Shown piece by piece: positions 1 through 8,959 of a stretch of 64,000 bases of DNA (within the stretch, counting starts at the first letter, position 1; each line of letters begins with the position of its first letter). Below the pieces are notes generated by a model that was given only the letters and a program-made list of their open reading frames with translations, was not told where the DNA came from and did not search any database. The translations under genes were made by a program, and so were the position numbers. This DNA comes from JAOUEA01 sp963762075 (GTDB lineage Bacteria > Actinomycetota > UBA4738 > HRBIN12), in assembly GCA_963762075.1 (NCBI GenBank), contig CAVXJC010000003.1, forward strand, positions 124,001 to 188,000, read 5' to 3'.

Positions 1-70
1 TCGCCCTGATCCGGTCTCAGCGACGTTCGGCCGATGACGCCAGAGGGCGTCGTCTGTCACCCTTGGTCGC

Positions 71-901
71 ATGAGCGGTTACGACCTGCACACCCACTCG
101 ACGTTCAGCGACGGCACCGAGTCGCCGACACACAACGTCCATCTGGCGCGCGAGCGGGGCGTCGCCGGCATCGGCGTCACAGACCACGACACGTTCGCCG
201 GCCTCGACGAGGCGATCGCCGCCGGGGCTGAGGCAGGCGTGGAGATCGTTCCCGGCATCGAGTTCTCGGCCGAATACGACGGGGCCAGCCTGCACGTGCT
301 GGGCTACTGGGTCGATCCGGCGCATCGGGAGTTGAAGGCCGAGCTCACACGCCTCATCGACACCCGGTTCCGGCGCGGCGAGATGATGATCGAGAAGCTG
401 CAGGAGGCCGGTTACGCGATCTCGTTCGAGCGCGTGCGCGAGATCGCCGGCGACGACCTGATCGCCCGCCCCCACGTGGCGCAAGCCATGGTCGAGGCGG
501 GGATCGTCGAGACCGAGAAGGACGCGTTCGATCGGTACATCGCCGACGGCGGCGTCGCCTACGTTCCGAAGCACGCGTTGCACCCGGTCGATGCCCTCAG
601 GTTGATCGGTGACGCCGGCGGCGTCTGTGTGCTCGCACACCCCGCCATGTGGAAGGGGAACGGTTCGGTGCCCGACGAGCTGATCGAAGAGATGACCGAA
701 GGGGGCATGGTCGGTCTCGAGGTCGACCACCCCGACCACGACGAAGGTACGCGGGCGCGCTACCGATCGATGGCCGAGCGCCTCGAGTTGGTACCGACCG
801 GCTCGAGCGATTGCCATGGAGCCCGGTACGACTTCCGCCTCGGAGTCAACACCACGCCCGTCGAGCTCGTCGACGAGCTCAAGCGCCGCGCCGGCAAGTA
901 G
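71..901 (+). CDS. PHP-domain metal-dependent phosphoesterase
   Basis: A 276-residue protein of the PHP (polymerase and histidinol phosphatase) family, probably a cytosolic phosphoesterase or nucleotide phosphatase of the YciV/TrpH type. The metal-ligand signature is complete. HTH near residues 7-9 is followed by SDGT, TDHD sits at about residues 37-40, a conserved glutamate follows in GIEFSAE, a histidine lies in LAHP, and the end has SSDCHG. The start is the ATG at 71; the upstream bases contain only a 6-bp GACGCC/GGCGTC inverted repeat and no clear Shine-Dalgarno sequence. The HAD gene follows closely in the same direction, so the two may be cotranscribed. The substrate cannot be told from sequence. 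Family assignment is firm, role is inferred. Confidence 0.88.
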   Translation: MSGYDLHTHSTFSDGTESPTHNVHLARERGVAGIGVTDHDTFAGLDEAIAAGAEAGVEIVPGIEFSAEYDGASLHVLGYWVDPAHRELKAELTRLIDTRFRRGEMMIEKLQEAGYAISFERVREIAGDDLIARPHVAQAMVEAGIVETEKDAFDRYIADGGVAYVPKHALHPVDALRLIGDAGGVCVLAHPAMWKGNGSVPDELIEEMTEGGMVGLEVDHPDHDEGTRARYRSMAERLELVPTGSSDCHGARYDFRLGVNTTPVELVDELKRRAGK

Positions 902-933
902 CCGCTCCGGTGCCGGGCTCCTCACCGCTCGAG

Positions 934-1584
934 ATGGTGTTCTTCGACATCGGAGGCGTGATGTACGACGACGGGGTGTACGCGCGTTCGTGGCGCACGG
1001 CCCTCCGTGAATCGGGGGCGGAGTTCACCGACGAGGAGTTCGAGCTCGAGTACTCGGCCGCACGCGCCGCACAATCCGAGTCGTTCCGGCGGAGGTTGAC
1101 GAGGCGGTTCCTGGGAAGCGACGGCGACCTTGCGGCCGTGGAGGTTCGCGCGGCGCGGTACTGGGCGTACCCCGCGACGGCGCTCTACCCCGACGTCGTG
1201 CCATGCCTCGAGAAGCTCGACGGGCGGTTCCGGCTCGGCGTGATCGCGAACCAGCCGTCGTCGGTGCGTTCGGCGATGGAACGCGATGGGCTCACGCGCT
1301 TCTTCGAGGTGTGGGGCGTGAGCGACGATCTCGGATTGCAGAAGCCCGATCCGAAGCTCTTCTCCCAGGTCCTGTACACGGCGGGGGTCTCGCCGGCGCG
1401 AGCGGCGATGATCGGTGACCGCCTCGACTACGATGTGCGCCCGGCCAAGGCTGCGGGCATGCGGGCGGTGTGGGTGCTGCGCGGCGAGGCGCCCGACGAC
1501 CCGACCCCCAGCCAGCTCGCGCAGGCCGACGCGTCGGTTGCCGATCTCGCGGATGTCCCAGCGTTGCTGGGCTCCTGGTCGTAA
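934..1584 (+). CDS. HAD-superfamily hydrolase
   Basis: Haloacid-dehalogenase-like hydrolase of about 216 residues, expected to be a small-molecule phosphatase. Motif I reads FFDIGGV, with Gly where many members carry the second Asp of DxD; this DxGGV variant is common in the subfamily and is not a sign of decay. Motif III is the lysine in LQKPDPKLF and motif IV is GDRLDYDV near the C terminus. A helical cap lies between motifs I and II. I prefer the ATG at 934, which places motif I at the extreme N terminus; a GTG at 910 would add eight residues. It follows the PHP gene by about 30 bases. Substrate unknown. Confidence 0.8.
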   Translation: MVFFDIGGVMYDDGVYARSWRTALRESGAEFTDEEFELEYSAARAAQSESFRRRLTRRFLGSDGDLAAVEVRAARYWAYPATALYPDVVPCLEKLDGRFRLGVIANQPSSVRSAMERDGLTRFFEVWGVSDDLGLQKPDPKLFSQVLYTAGVSPARAAMIGDRLDYDVRPAKAAGMRAVWVLRGEAPDDPTPSQLAQADASVADLADVPALLGSWS

Positions 1585-1593
1585 CGTCGAGGC

Positions 1594-2886
1594 ATGCACA
1601 TCGTGATCGTCGGCGGCGGGGCCGCGGGGTTGAACGCGGCGCGGAGCCTGCAGAAGGGTCTGCGTCGCAACGCCCACCAGCTCACGCTGATCTCGAACGA
1701 GAACGTGTTCCTCTATCAGTCGTTGCTATCGGAGGCTGCAGGAGGAACCCTGGAACCTCGCCACGTGGTTGTGCCACTGCGCTCGGCGTTGCGTCATGCT
1801 CGCGTCCTGGTCGGCGAGGTCGAGACGATCGACACCGAGAACCGACTCCTGCACCTGCGAGGGGTCGACGGCGACCGGTTGGAGATCGGCTACGACCAGC
1901 TCGTGCTGACGCCGGGGTCGCGTTCACGAACGCTTCCGGTGCCGGGGCTCGCGTCGCATGGCATCGGGTTCAAGACGCTCGCCGAGGCGATCTTGTTGCG
2001 CAACCATGTGTTATCGCGCCTCGAGGCGGCGTCGCAGCGCCCTCCGCGCGACCCTCGGCGACGAGCGTCGCTCACGTTCGTGTTCGTCGGCGCCGGGTAT
2101 GCCGGCGTCGAGGCGCTCGCCGAGCTCGAAGACCTGGTGCGGTGGGCCGTGAAACACATCCCGGAGGTGCGTCCAGAGGAGCTCCGCTGGGTGCTGGTGG
2201 AAGCGCGCGACGCGATCCTGCCAGAGATCGGCAAAGGGCTCGGCGAGTACGCGGCACGCGAGCTGCGCAGCCGGGACATAGAGATCAAGGTCGGCACCCG
2301 CCTGGATTCGGCCGAAGGCGGCATCGTGCAACTGAGCGACGGAGAGTCGTTCCCAGCCGAGACGCTCGTTTGGACGGCCGGGGTGAAGCCCGAGCCGCTC
2401 GCCGCGCTGTCGCAGCTCCCGGTCGACGAAGCCGGCAGGCTGCGGGTCGATGCTTCTCTGCAGGTCGATGGTTTCGCCGGCGTGATCTGGGCCGCAGGTG
2501 ATGCGGCGGCGGTGCCCAATGTCGTCTCCGGAGGATTCTGTCCGCCGTCGGCGCAGTACGCGACGCGCCAGGGGAAGCAGCTCGCCGCGAACGTGTTGGC
2601 GATGCTCGACGGTCGCGAGCTGAAGGAGTTCCGCTACAAGGCGCTCGGTTCGCTCTGCTCACTCGGTCGGTACAAGGGCGTCGCGGTCGTCATGGGTGTG
2701 CGTCTGCGCGGGTTCCCGGCTTGGTTCGTGGCCCGCACCTATCACCTGCTGCAACTTCCGACCCTGAACAGAAAGGTGCGCGTCGTGCTCGACTGGACGC
2801 TCTCGCTCTTCTTCCCGCGCGACGTGGCGGCGCTCGGATCGCTCCACGACCCGACGCAGGCCTTCGAGCGTGCGTCGAGGGAGTAG
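1594..2886 (+). CDS. NAD(P)/FAD-dependent oxidoreductase, NDH-2-like
   Basis: A 430-residue flavoprotein resembling type II NADH dehydrogenase, which would pass electrons from NADH to quinone at the inner membrane face without pumping protons. The FAD Rossmann motif VGGGAAG is at residues 6-12, the NAD(P) motif FVGAGYAG at about 164-171, and the second FAD contact AAGDAA near 300. The C terminus (about 340-415) has hydrophobic and amphipathic stretches such as LGRYKGVAVVMG and LSLFFPRD, typical of NDH-2 membrane anchoring. A TAACGT box overlapping the HAD stop ends six bases before the ATG, so a leaderless start is possible. Other pyridine nucleotide-disulphide oxidoreductases of this fold cannot be fully excluded. 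Confidence 0.8.
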   Translation: MHIVIVGGGAAGLNAARSLQKGLRRNAHQLTLISNENVFLYQSLLSEAAGGTLEPRHVVVPLRSALRHARVLVGEVETIDTENRLLHLRGVDGDRLEIGYDQLVLTPGSRSRTLPVPGLASHGIGFKTLAEAILLRNHVLSRLEAASQRPPRDPRRRASLTFVFVGAGYAGVEALAELEDLVRWAVKHIPEVRPEELRWVLVEARDAILPEIGKGLGEYAARELRSRDIEIKVGTRLDSAEGGIVQLSDGESFPAETLVWTAGVKPEPLAALSQLPVDEAGRLRVDASLQVDGFAGVIWAAGDAAAVPNVVSGGFCPPSAQYATRQGKQLAANVLAMLDGRELKEFRYKALGSLCSLGRYKGVAVVMGVRLRGFPAWFVARTYHLLQLPTLNRKVRVVLDWTLSLFFPRDVAALGSLHDPTQAFERASRE

Positions 2887-2905
2887 CTGGCCCGCCTCCC
2901 GGAGC

Positions 2906-3373
2906 TCAGGCGCCCTTGCGGCGCTGCCGCTGCAGCTCGCTCGCCGCCTGCAGCGCCTTGTGACTGCTGGCGATGTCGGGCATCTCGTGTCCGCCGGCGA
3001 GCTCCTCGGCCGCCCAGCGAGTCAGATCGCGGATCGACACGATGCCCACGACCTTGCCGCGGTCGACCACCGGCAGGTGACGGATGTTCCGCGCGACCAT
3101 GTGCTCGGCCGCGTCGGCGAGGTCCATCTTCGGCCCCACCGTCTCGAGATCTCGCCTGGTCATGCCGTGGGCAACCTTCACGGAATGCGGGTCGCCCCCG
3201 GCCGCCACCAGGTTCACGATGTCGCGTTCGGTCACGATGCCGGCGAGCTTCTTGCCGTCGAGCACCACGACCGAGGAGATGCCGTTCGTGCGCATCGTCT
3301 TGGCGACGTCGGCGAAGGTGTCTTCGCTCTCGGCCGACTTCACATCGGTGTGCATCACGTCGCCGACCTGCAT
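2906..3373 (-). CDS. Two-CBS-domain protein
   Basis: A 155-residue protein built almost entirely from a tandem CBS (Bateman) pair. The first repeat runs from about residues 7 to 60 (VMHTDVKSA to GIVTERDIV) and the second from about 70 to 125 (MTRRDLETV to GIVSIRDLTRW). A basic, Gln-rich tail follows (ELQRQRRKGA). CBS pairs bind adenine nucleotides and regulate partner proteins, but no catalytic domain is attached, so the partner is unknown. It lies on the minus strand, convergent with the NDH-2-like gene, and a run rich in AGGAGG-like bases (gcgaaggaggcgcgcaacg) precedes the start. Standalone proteins of this sort are common in actinomycetes and often stress-linked. Confidence 0.85.
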   Translation of the reverse strand: MQVGDVMHTDVKSAESEDTFADVAKTMRTNGISSVVVLDGKKLAGIVTERDIVNLVAAGGDPHSVKVAHGMTRRDLETVGPKMDLADAAEHMVARNIRHLPVVDRGKVVGIVSIRDLTRWAAEELAGGHEMPDIASSHKALQAASELQRQRRKGA

Positions 3374-3439
3374 CGTTGCGCGCCTCCTTCGCGGAAACCG
3401 GAACTGGGACGCAGCCTACCGCTTCGAGCGGGTTCGCCG

Positions 3440-4813
3440 TCAGTGGTCGCTGACTCCTGAGAGATGGAACTCCTCGACCTTCAGAGCGGGCACGCGCGAG
3501 GCGCTGAAGAAGAACTCGCTGGCGAGGTGCCCCTCGCGTCCGACCATCGAAACGCTCGAGAGCGCTCCCAGGATCGACTGCGTGAACCGGAAGTTCCGAA
3601 CGGGGCCGACGACCTCGCCCCTCTCGATCAGGAACGTGCCGTCGCGTGTCATGCCCGTGATCGACGATTCCATCGGATTCACGACGTTCGAGTAGTGGAA
3701 GCGTGTCACCAGCAACCCGCGGTCGGTTGAGCGGATCATGTCGTCGACGGTCGCGTCGCCCGTCTCCATGAACAGGTGCAGCGGGAACGGGCCCTCGGGG
3801 TTGGGAGAGGGCAGCCCGTGACCGGTCGAGTCGAGGCCGGCCTCGTTGGCGGTGCGTCGGTCGTATACCGCCCCGCGGAACACCCCGTCACGCACGAGGT
3901 CGACCCGTTGCTTGGGCGTGCCCTCGAAATCGAACGGCGCGCCGAGCGTGCGCGGGTCTGTGCCGTCGTCCCAGATCGAGATCGAGGGGGCGGCAACCTG
4001 CTGGCCTTGCTTGTCGCTGAAGCACGAGCGTCCCTCGATGTAGCCGCGACCACCGAAGCCCACCCACGCGAGGAAACCGATGAGCGTCGCGGTGGCGGCG
4101 GGCTCGAGCACGACCGTGTAGGCGCCGGCATCGAGCGCGCGGGGCGATGCCGAAGCAACAGCTTTGTCGTTCGCGGTCGAGCCGATGGCGCCGGGGTCGA
4201 TCGCTTCGGTCGAGGCCGCGAAGACCTCCGCGAACCCACTGCCGCCGCCCGGCCCCGTGACCACGGTGGTGAGCGACGCTTGCGTCGAGGGTGCCCAGCA
4301 GAACTGCCCTTCGCTGTTGGACACACCGAGCTCGACGGCGACCGTCTCGTATGCACCCGCGGCGATGCACCCCGGGGCACATCGGCCGATCAGCTCTGCC
4401 ACCGCGTCGGCCCGCGTCTCGGGCGAGGCCGCCGCCGTTCCTTCGTTGAAGCGGTCGACGTCGGGAGGCTTGGCCTCGGGTGCGAGGCCCGGCCACATCG
4501 GGTCGGCGGCGACGACGTCGGCCATCTCCAGTGCGCTTCGCGCCGCCGCAGCCGCCCCTTCGGGTGTGGCTTCGTTCGAGGCCGCCACACCGACGTGCCC
4601 CGCCTTGGCGACGCGCACGCGCAGGCCTGTGTCCTCGCGGCTGATGCTCTGGTGGATCTCGGAGTTGGCGAAGCGGGTGAGCCCGCCCCACTCGTGCATG
4701 AGCAGCACCTCGATGTCGTCGGCACCGTCGAGCGACAGTGCTCCGTCGGCGATGTGCCGGAACTCGTCGGGGCCGAGCACGCCCGCTCCGCTCCCCGCGT
4801 CGACACCGCTCAC
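3440..4813 (-). CDS. tldE: TldE/PmbA-like metalloprotease subunit
   Basis: The non-catalytic half of a TldD/TldE protease, about 457 residues. In characterised systems the heterodimer degrades peptides or trims peptide antibiotics and toxins. The open frame runs further upstream, but the GTG at 4813 overlaps the tldD stop as GTGA, giving the normal family length and implying translational coupling. The N-terminal half has the PmbA/TldE fold (EVLLMHEWGGLTRFANSEIH). The C-terminal half has the Gly-rich GFGGRGYIEG region and the ending FRFTQSILGAL, seen in the family. No HExxxH motif is present, as expected for TldE. No obvious precursor peptide gene lies beside it. Confidence 0.87.
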   Translation of the reverse strand: MSGVDAGSGAGVLGPDEFRHIADGALSLDGADDIEVLLMHEWGGLTRFANSEIHQSISREDTGLRVRVAKAGHVGVAASNEATPEGAAAAARSALEMADVVAADPMWPGLAPEAKPPDVDRFNEGTAAASPETRADAVAELIGRCAPGCIAAGAYETVAVELGVSNSEGQFCWAPSTQASLTTVVTGPGGGSGFAEVFAASTEAIDPGAIGSTANDKAVASASPRALDAGAYTVVLEPAATATLIGFLAWVGFGGRGYIEGRSCFSDKQGQQVAAPSISIWDDGTDPRTLGAPFDFEGTPKQRVDLVRDGVFRGAVYDRRTANEAGLDSTGHGLPSPNPEGPFPLHLFMETGDATVDDMIRSTDRGLLVTRFHYSNVVNPMESSITGMTRDGTFLIERGEVVGPVRNFRFTQSILGALSSVSMVGREGHLASEFFFSASRVPALKVEEFHLSGVSDH

Positions 4814-6252
4814 GAGCGAACCCCCACTTGCACGTTGCGGAACCGGGCAGGCGAGGCGCCGTGACCGACGCGTCCGACCTGGCCGGGCTGCCCCTTGCCA
4901 CAGTTCGGCGTGCCCCACACGACCCAGTCCTCGGCGCCGGCCACCGCGTCGCAGGAGCCCCAGAACTCCGGCGTGATGCCCGTGTAGTTGGGGTTCTTGT
5001 AGAGCGTGGTGAGCTTGCCGCCTTCGATCCGCCGCGCCTGCTCGCATCCGAACTGGAAGTTGATGCGCTTGTCGTCGATCGACCACGAGCTGTTCGTCGT
5101 CATGAAGACGCCGTCGTCCGTATCGCCGATGATCTCGGCCAGCGTTCCCGCACGCGGCTCGATCGAGACGTTCGTCATGCGGATCAGGGGCAGGTGGCTC
5201 CATCCGTCGGCGCGGCTCGTGGCGTTCGACGTCTGTCCGACGACGCCCGCTGTCTCACGGCTCGACAGGAAGTTCTGGAAGATGCCGTCGACGATGATCG
5301 GCACGCGCTGGGCCGGCACACCCTCGTCGTCGTAGCCGAAGGTGCCGAGACCGCCGGCGAGCGTGGCGTCGGCGGTGATCGAGACGAGATCGCTCCCGTA
5401 GCGAACCGTTCCGCCGTCGTCCGGAGAGAGCCACGACGAGCCTGCGTATGCCTCTTCCATGCCCAGCACGCGGTCGAGCTCGATCGGGTGGCCGATCGAC
5501 TCGTGGATCTGCAGCTCCATCTGCCCCGAGTCGAGCACGAGCGTCGTGACCTCGCTGGGGCACTCGGGCGCGTCGAGCAGCGCGACAGCCTCCGATGCGA
5601 TGCGCGAGGCTTCCTCGATCAGGCCGAGCGTGCGGATGTGCTCGTAGCCGGCCGCCTTGATGTGACCGCGGAACGAGTTCGGGTAGCTGCGCCTCTGCAT
5701 GTCGCCGCCGCCCACCGCGACCGCCTCGATGCCCCCGCCCGAGTTCGTGATGACCTGCTCGATCTCGGCGCCGTCGCTCGAAACGAACCAGGTCGACCGC
5801 CGGAAGAAGTCGAGCCCCGCCTCGGCGAACGACATGCCCGGCACGTGTTGCATCTGGCGCGACGCTTCCATCAGCAGCGCCACCTTCTCCTCGAGGGGAA
5901 CCGTGAAGGGGTCTTCCTTGACGATCGTCCTCCAGGAATCCTGCGCCGGCTCGACCGGGGTGAGCGAGACGGGGTCCCCGGGCAGGCGCTGGGCCGCCTT
6001 GGCCATATCGACGGCCAGGCGCGCGGTGCGATCGATCTCGGCCTCATCGAGACGCGACGTGCTCGCGAAGCCCCATCGTCCGCCCACCAGCACCCTGATG
6101 CCGACCCCGGCCGAAGTCGAGCGGTCGATGCCTTCCATCTCCTGGTTGCGCACGGTGAGCGACTCGGTCTCGTCGAGGCCCGCGCGTACGTCGGCGAAAT
6201 CGGCGCCGGCCTTGCGTGCGGCCTCGACCGCCGTCTTCGCGACGTCGAACAC
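4810..6252 (-). CDS. tldD: TldD metalloprotease catalytic subunit
   Basis: Catalytic subunit of the TldD/TldE peptidase, about 480 residues, the usual length. The zinc motif HESIGH (HExxxH) lies in IHESIGHPIELDR at about residue 255, and a late cysteine/histidine region (NPNYTGITPEFWGSCD) is also typical. The frame is open to 6324, but a strong Shine-Dalgarno GGGGAGG five bases before the GTG at 6252 fixes the start, giving the sequence MFDVAKTAVEAARKAG. It is followed by tldE with a four-base overlap. The gene is divergent from the cupin gene. Known substrates in other bacteria are unfolded peptides or RiPP precursors; the substrate here is unknown. Confidence 0.9.
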   Translation of the reverse strand: MFDVAKTAVEAARKAGADFADVRAGLDETESLTVRNQEMEGIDRSTSAGVGIRVLVGGRWGFASTSRLDEAEIDRTARLAVDMAKAAQRLPGDPVSLTPVEPAQDSWRTIVKEDPFTVPLEEKVALLMEASRQMQHVPGMSFAEAGLDFFRRSTWFVSSDGAEIEQVITNSGGGIEAVAVGGGDMQRRSYPNSFRGHIKAAGYEHIRTLGLIEEASRIASEAVALLDAPECPSEVTTLVLDSGQMELQIHESIGHPIELDRVLGMEEAYAGSSWLSPDDGGTVRYGSDLVSITADATLAGGLGTFGYDDEGVPAQRVPIIVDGIFQNFLSSRETAGVVGQTSNATSRADGWSHLPLIRMTNVSIEPRAGTLAEIIGDTDDGVFMTTNSSWSIDDKRINFQFGCEQARRIEGGKLTTLYKNPNYTGITPEFWGSCDAVAGAEDWVVWGTPNCGKGQPGQVGRVGHGASPARFRNVQVGVRS

Positions 6253-6409
6253 CTTCGCCTCCCCAGTGTTGGCGGGCCCGGCGCCCGCGTGACGCGGGGC
6301 ATGGTACCCGTTGCCGATGGGCACGACCGTCGCCCGGTGCGCCCGTCATCGCCGGCCTTCGGGTGGGAAGATGCGGCCCGACCCTGCGGACCAAGGAGGA
6401 AACGACGTC

Positions 6410-6784
6410 GTGCCCATCGAACGCGCCGAGGAGCACCCGACCTTCGAGCTGGGCGGAAACACGATCACGAGCCTCGCGGCCCCGAGCCGGGGGGCGCACG
6501 AGGCCGCGCTGTTCCGCATCGAGGTTCCCCCCGGCGGAGGACTGCCGGCCCACCACCACGACCACCTCGACGTGTTCGCCGTCGAGTCGGGAAGCGGCAC
6601 GTTCCATATCGACGGAGAGTCGTTCGATCTGGTGACCGGCGACTCCGTCGTCGTGCCGACCGGCGCCGTGCACCATCTGGAAGCGAGCGACGCCGGCGTC
6701 ACGATCGTGGTGACGATGCTCGCAGGCACGAAGCTCGTCCGCGCCGACGACGGTTCCGTCCTCGTGCCGCCCTGGGTGAGCTGA
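6410..6784 (+). CDS. Small cupin-domain protein
   Basis: A single-domain cupin of about 124 residues. Cupin motif 1 is visible as PAHHHDHLDVFAVESG, with the HxH-type metal ligands and the conserved glutamate. Motif 2 is GDSVVVPTGAVHH. The start is the GTG at 6410, preceded by AAGGAGG ten bases upstream; the longer frame would begin in unlikely sequence that overlaps the tldD promoter region. Such proteins bind metal and may act as isomerases, dioxygenases or sugar-binding sensors; nothing narrows the choice here. The amidohydrolase gene follows four bases after the stop, suggesting one transcript. Confidence 0.8.
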   Translation: MPIERAEEHPTFELGGNTITSLAAPSRGAHEAALFRIEVPPGGGLPAHHHDHLDVFAVESGSGTFHIDGESFDLVTGDSVVVPTGAVHHLEASDAGVTIVVTMLAGTKLVRADDGSVLVPPWVS

Positions 6785-6788
6785 CCCC

Positions 6789-7979
6789 GTGGTGCGCACC
6801 TACATCGCCGACGTCACGCTCTTCGACGGGCACCGATTGCGACGGCACCAAGGTGTGCTGACCGACGCCGATCGCGTGGCGTGGGTGGGCTCGCACGCGA
6901 GAGCTCCACGAGACGTCCGTTCGGCTCGGGCCGTCGACGGCGCAGGTCGTACCCTCACGCCCGGCCTCGTCGACTGCCACGTGCACCTGAACTTCGACGG
7001 TGGCGCGGACTTCGCCCGTGAGGCCGCCGAGATGGGACTCGCGTTGGCAACGATCAAGTCCACCGCCAACGCGCGCTTGCACCTCGCGAACGGCGTGACG
7101 ACGGTGCGCGACCTGGGCGGGCTGGGCACCTGTGAGCTCGCCGGGGCGATCGACGCCGGTGTGGTGCCCGGTCCTCGCCTCGTTGCGGCCGGGCGCGCGC
7201 TGACGGTTACCGGCGGTCATGGGCACAACGTCGGCTTCGCCCGGGAGGTCGACGGCCCCGACGGCGTGCGTCGCGCGGTACGCGAGGAGATCAAGGCCGG
7301 CGCGAAGGCGATCAAGGTCGTCGCGACAGGGGGCGTGCTCACACCCGGGATCGGCGCCACCTTCACCGCGTTCACCCCCGACGAGCTCGGAGCCGCCGTC
7401 GACGAAGCCCACAAGTGGTCGCGGGGAGTGGCTGCCCATGCGATCGGTGGCGAAGGTATCGGTCACTGCGTGCGCGCCGGCGTCGACTCGGTCGAGCACT
7501 GCGTGCAGCTGTCGGCCGCCGTGGCCCGTCGCATGAAGGAGCAAGGCACGTTCCGAGGCCCGACGCTCTCCGCGGCCTTCGGCATGATCGAGCATCCAGC
7601 CGAGGTGCCCGATTACGCGCTCGAGAAGATCACGTCGGTCATCGACGACGCCGAGCGCTCCCAGTCGATCGCGCTGCGAACCGGGGTTCGTCACGTCTGC
7701 AGCACCGACGCCGGCACGCCATTCAATCCACATGGAAGCGCGCCGCGCGAGCTCGCTCGCCTGGTCGCGTGGGGCATGAAGCCGCTCGACGCGATGGTCG
7801 CCGCTACCGCGAACGGCGCGGAGCTGCTGCGCCTGCCCGACGTGGGCGTGATACGAGAGGGCTCGCTCGCCGACCTCGTGCTCTACGACGCGAACCCGGC
7901 CGAGGACATCGGCACGCTCACCTCGCCACGCACCGTGTGGAAGGCCGGCAAGATGGTCGCGGGACGGGCTCCGCGGTGA
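6789..7979 (+). CDS. Metal-dependent amidohydrolase (imidazolonepropionase/prolidase-like)
   Basis: A 396-residue amidohydrolase-superfamily TIM barrel. It has the HxH metal pair in CHVHLNF (residues 64 and 66) and a lysine in KAIKVVATGG that could be carbamylated. Further metal histidines lie in AAHAIGG and VEHC, and the catalytic aspartate is in CSTDAGTPF. A final beta-sandwich segment contains EGSLADLVLYDANP. The group includes Xaa-Pro dipeptidases and imidazolonepropionase-like hydrolases that act on cyclic amides or N-acyl amino acids. The GTG at 6789 follows the cupin stop closely and the carbonic anhydrase gene starts 13 bases after this gene, so the three likely form an operon. The exact substrate is unknown. 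Confidence 0.84.
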   Translation: MVRTYIADVTLFDGHRLRRHQGVLTDADRVAWVGSHARAPRDVRSARAVDGAGRTLTPGLVDCHVHLNFDGGADFAREAAEMGLALATIKSTANARLHLANGVTTVRDLGGLGTCELAGAIDAGVVPGPRLVAAGRALTVTGGHGHNVGFAREVDGPDGVRRAVREEIKAGAKAIKVVATGGVLTPGIGATFTAFTPDELGAAVDEAHKWSRGVAAHAIGGEGIGHCVRAGVDSVEHCVQLSAAVARRMKEQGTFRGPTLSAAFGMIEHPAEVPDYALEKITSVIDDAERSQSIALRTGVRHVCSTDAGTPFNPHGSAPRELARLVAWGMKPLDAMVAATANGAELLRLPDVGVIREGSLADLVLYDANPAEDIGTLTSPRTVWKAGKMVAGRAPR

Positions 7980-7992
7980 GCCGGGGCCCGCG

Positions 7993-8490
7993 GTGACGTT
8001 CCGCGACGAGGCTCTCGCGGCGAACGCGCATTACGCGGCAGGCCTGGCTGAACGCGACCGCCCGGCGCCGCCGACGCGACGGGTCGCGGTGGTCGCCTGC
8101 ATGGACGCCCGCCTGCGACCCGAGGACGCGCTGGGCCTCTCGCTCGGGGAGGCCCACGTGATCCGCAATGCAGGCGGCCGCGTGACCGACGACGTGGTGA
8201 GGTCGTTGATGCTGTCCTCGGGCGTGCTCGGCACGCGGGAGGCCGTCGTGATCCACCACACCGACTGCGGGTTGCTGGGCACGACCAACGAAGGGCTCCG
8301 CGAGCGCGTGGCGGAGATGACGGGACGGGACGTGGGTGCGGCCGACTTCCTTCCCTTCGACGACGCGGAGGCGGCGCTGACCGACGATGTTCGGGCGATC
8401 GAGGGCGACGATCGACTCGCGTTTCACGACGTGACCGGCATGCTCTACGACGTGCGTACCGGGCGCCTGCACGAGATCGGGACGGGCTAG
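7993..8490 (+). CDS. Beta-class carbonic anhydrase
   Basis: A 165-residue beta-carbonic anhydrase, which interconverts CO2 and bicarbonate in the cytosol. Cys36 and Asp38 lie in ACMDAR, and His89 and Cys92 in IHHTDCG, giving the Cys-His-Cys zinc site with the Asp/Arg dyad. The short length and the C-terminal YDVRTGRLHEI resemble the actinobacterial type seen in Mycobacterium (Rv1284-like). The GTG at 7993 is 13 bases past the amidohydrolase stop. The TAG stop lies inside CTAG at 8487-8490, which also supplies the stop of the convergent marR-like gene. Assignment is firm. Confidence 0.9.
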   Translation: MTFRDEALAANAHYAAGLAERDRPAPPTRRVAVVACMDARLRPEDALGLSLGEAHVIRNAGGRVTDDVVRSLMLSSGVLGTREAVVIHHTDCGLLGTTNEGLRERVAEMTGRDVGAADFLPFDDAEAALTDDVRAIEGDDRLAFHDVTGMLYDVRTGRLHEIGTG

Positions 8491-8942
8491 CGCTCGGCGG
8501 CGAGCGCTCGCTCCAGCGCTGCCACGCCGCGCCTGAGCTGGTCGAGCTCCTTGCGTGGAAGCGTCGCGAGCAGTCCGCTGAACGCCTCGACACGGCGACG
8601 GCGACCTTCAAGCAGGGCATCACGGCCTCGGTCGGTCGGTGCCACCTTCACCGCGCGGGCATCGTCGGGGTCGGGAGAGCGCACCACGTAACCGTCACGT
8701 TCGAGGCCGTCCACGAGCCGGGTCATCGTCGGGGGTTCCACCTGCTCGATCTGCGCGAGCTGGCCGACACGCTGAGGACCTGCGAACACGAGCACCGAGA
8801 GCGCGGAGAGGCGCGGGGCAGAGATGCCCAGCGCCTCGTCTTCCACGCGCAGGCGACGCAACAGGTGGATCGCGGCCGAGTGGAGCCGGTCGGCCACCGC
8901 ATCCACGTCTCGCGCTGGGGAAGTGCGCCTGGGCGTGATCAC
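8487..8942 (-). CDS. MarR-family transcriptional regulator
   Basis: A winged-helix MarR regulator of about 151 residues when started at the GTG at 8942; the longer open frame has no better start. The DNA-binding core reads LSVLVFAGPQRVGQLAQIE, then VEPPTMTRLVDGLERDGYV and the wing DPDDARAVKVAPTDRG. Flanking helices should form the dimer. It is divergent from the ankyrin-repeat gene, and the 58-base gap holds a 21-bp imperfect palindrome (8960-8980) well placed for autoregulation and control of that neighbour. MarR proteins usually release DNA on binding a phenolic or other small ligand, unknown here. Confidence 0.88.
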   Translation of the reverse strand: MITPRRTSPARDVDAVADRLHSAAIHLLRRLRVEDEALGISAPRLSALSVLVFAGPQRVGQLAQIEQVEPPTMTRLVDGLERDGYVVRSPDPDDARAVKVAPTDRGRDALLEGRRRRVEAFSGLLATLPRKELDQLRRGVAALERALAAER

Positions 8943-8959
8943 CGCGCGTACGGTGCCAT

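Noticed and set aside
30..55. GACGCC/GGCGTC inverted repeat before the first gene as a terminator
   Set aside because: Six-base stem without a T run, and no upstream gene end is visible in the window.
934..960. HAD gene as inactive because motif I has Gly in place of the second Asp
   Set aside because: The DIGGV form is common in active or functional members of this subfamily.
3440..6252. A RiPP biosynthetic locus around tldD/tldE
   Set aside because: No precursor peptide, cyclase or exporter genes are adjacent; the pair is more likely a general peptidase.
4738..6861. A 707-residue plus-strand open frame opposite tldD
   Set aside because: It is antisense to tldD, rich in Arg, Ala and His without domain motifs, and spans the cupin start; a by-product of high G+C codon use.
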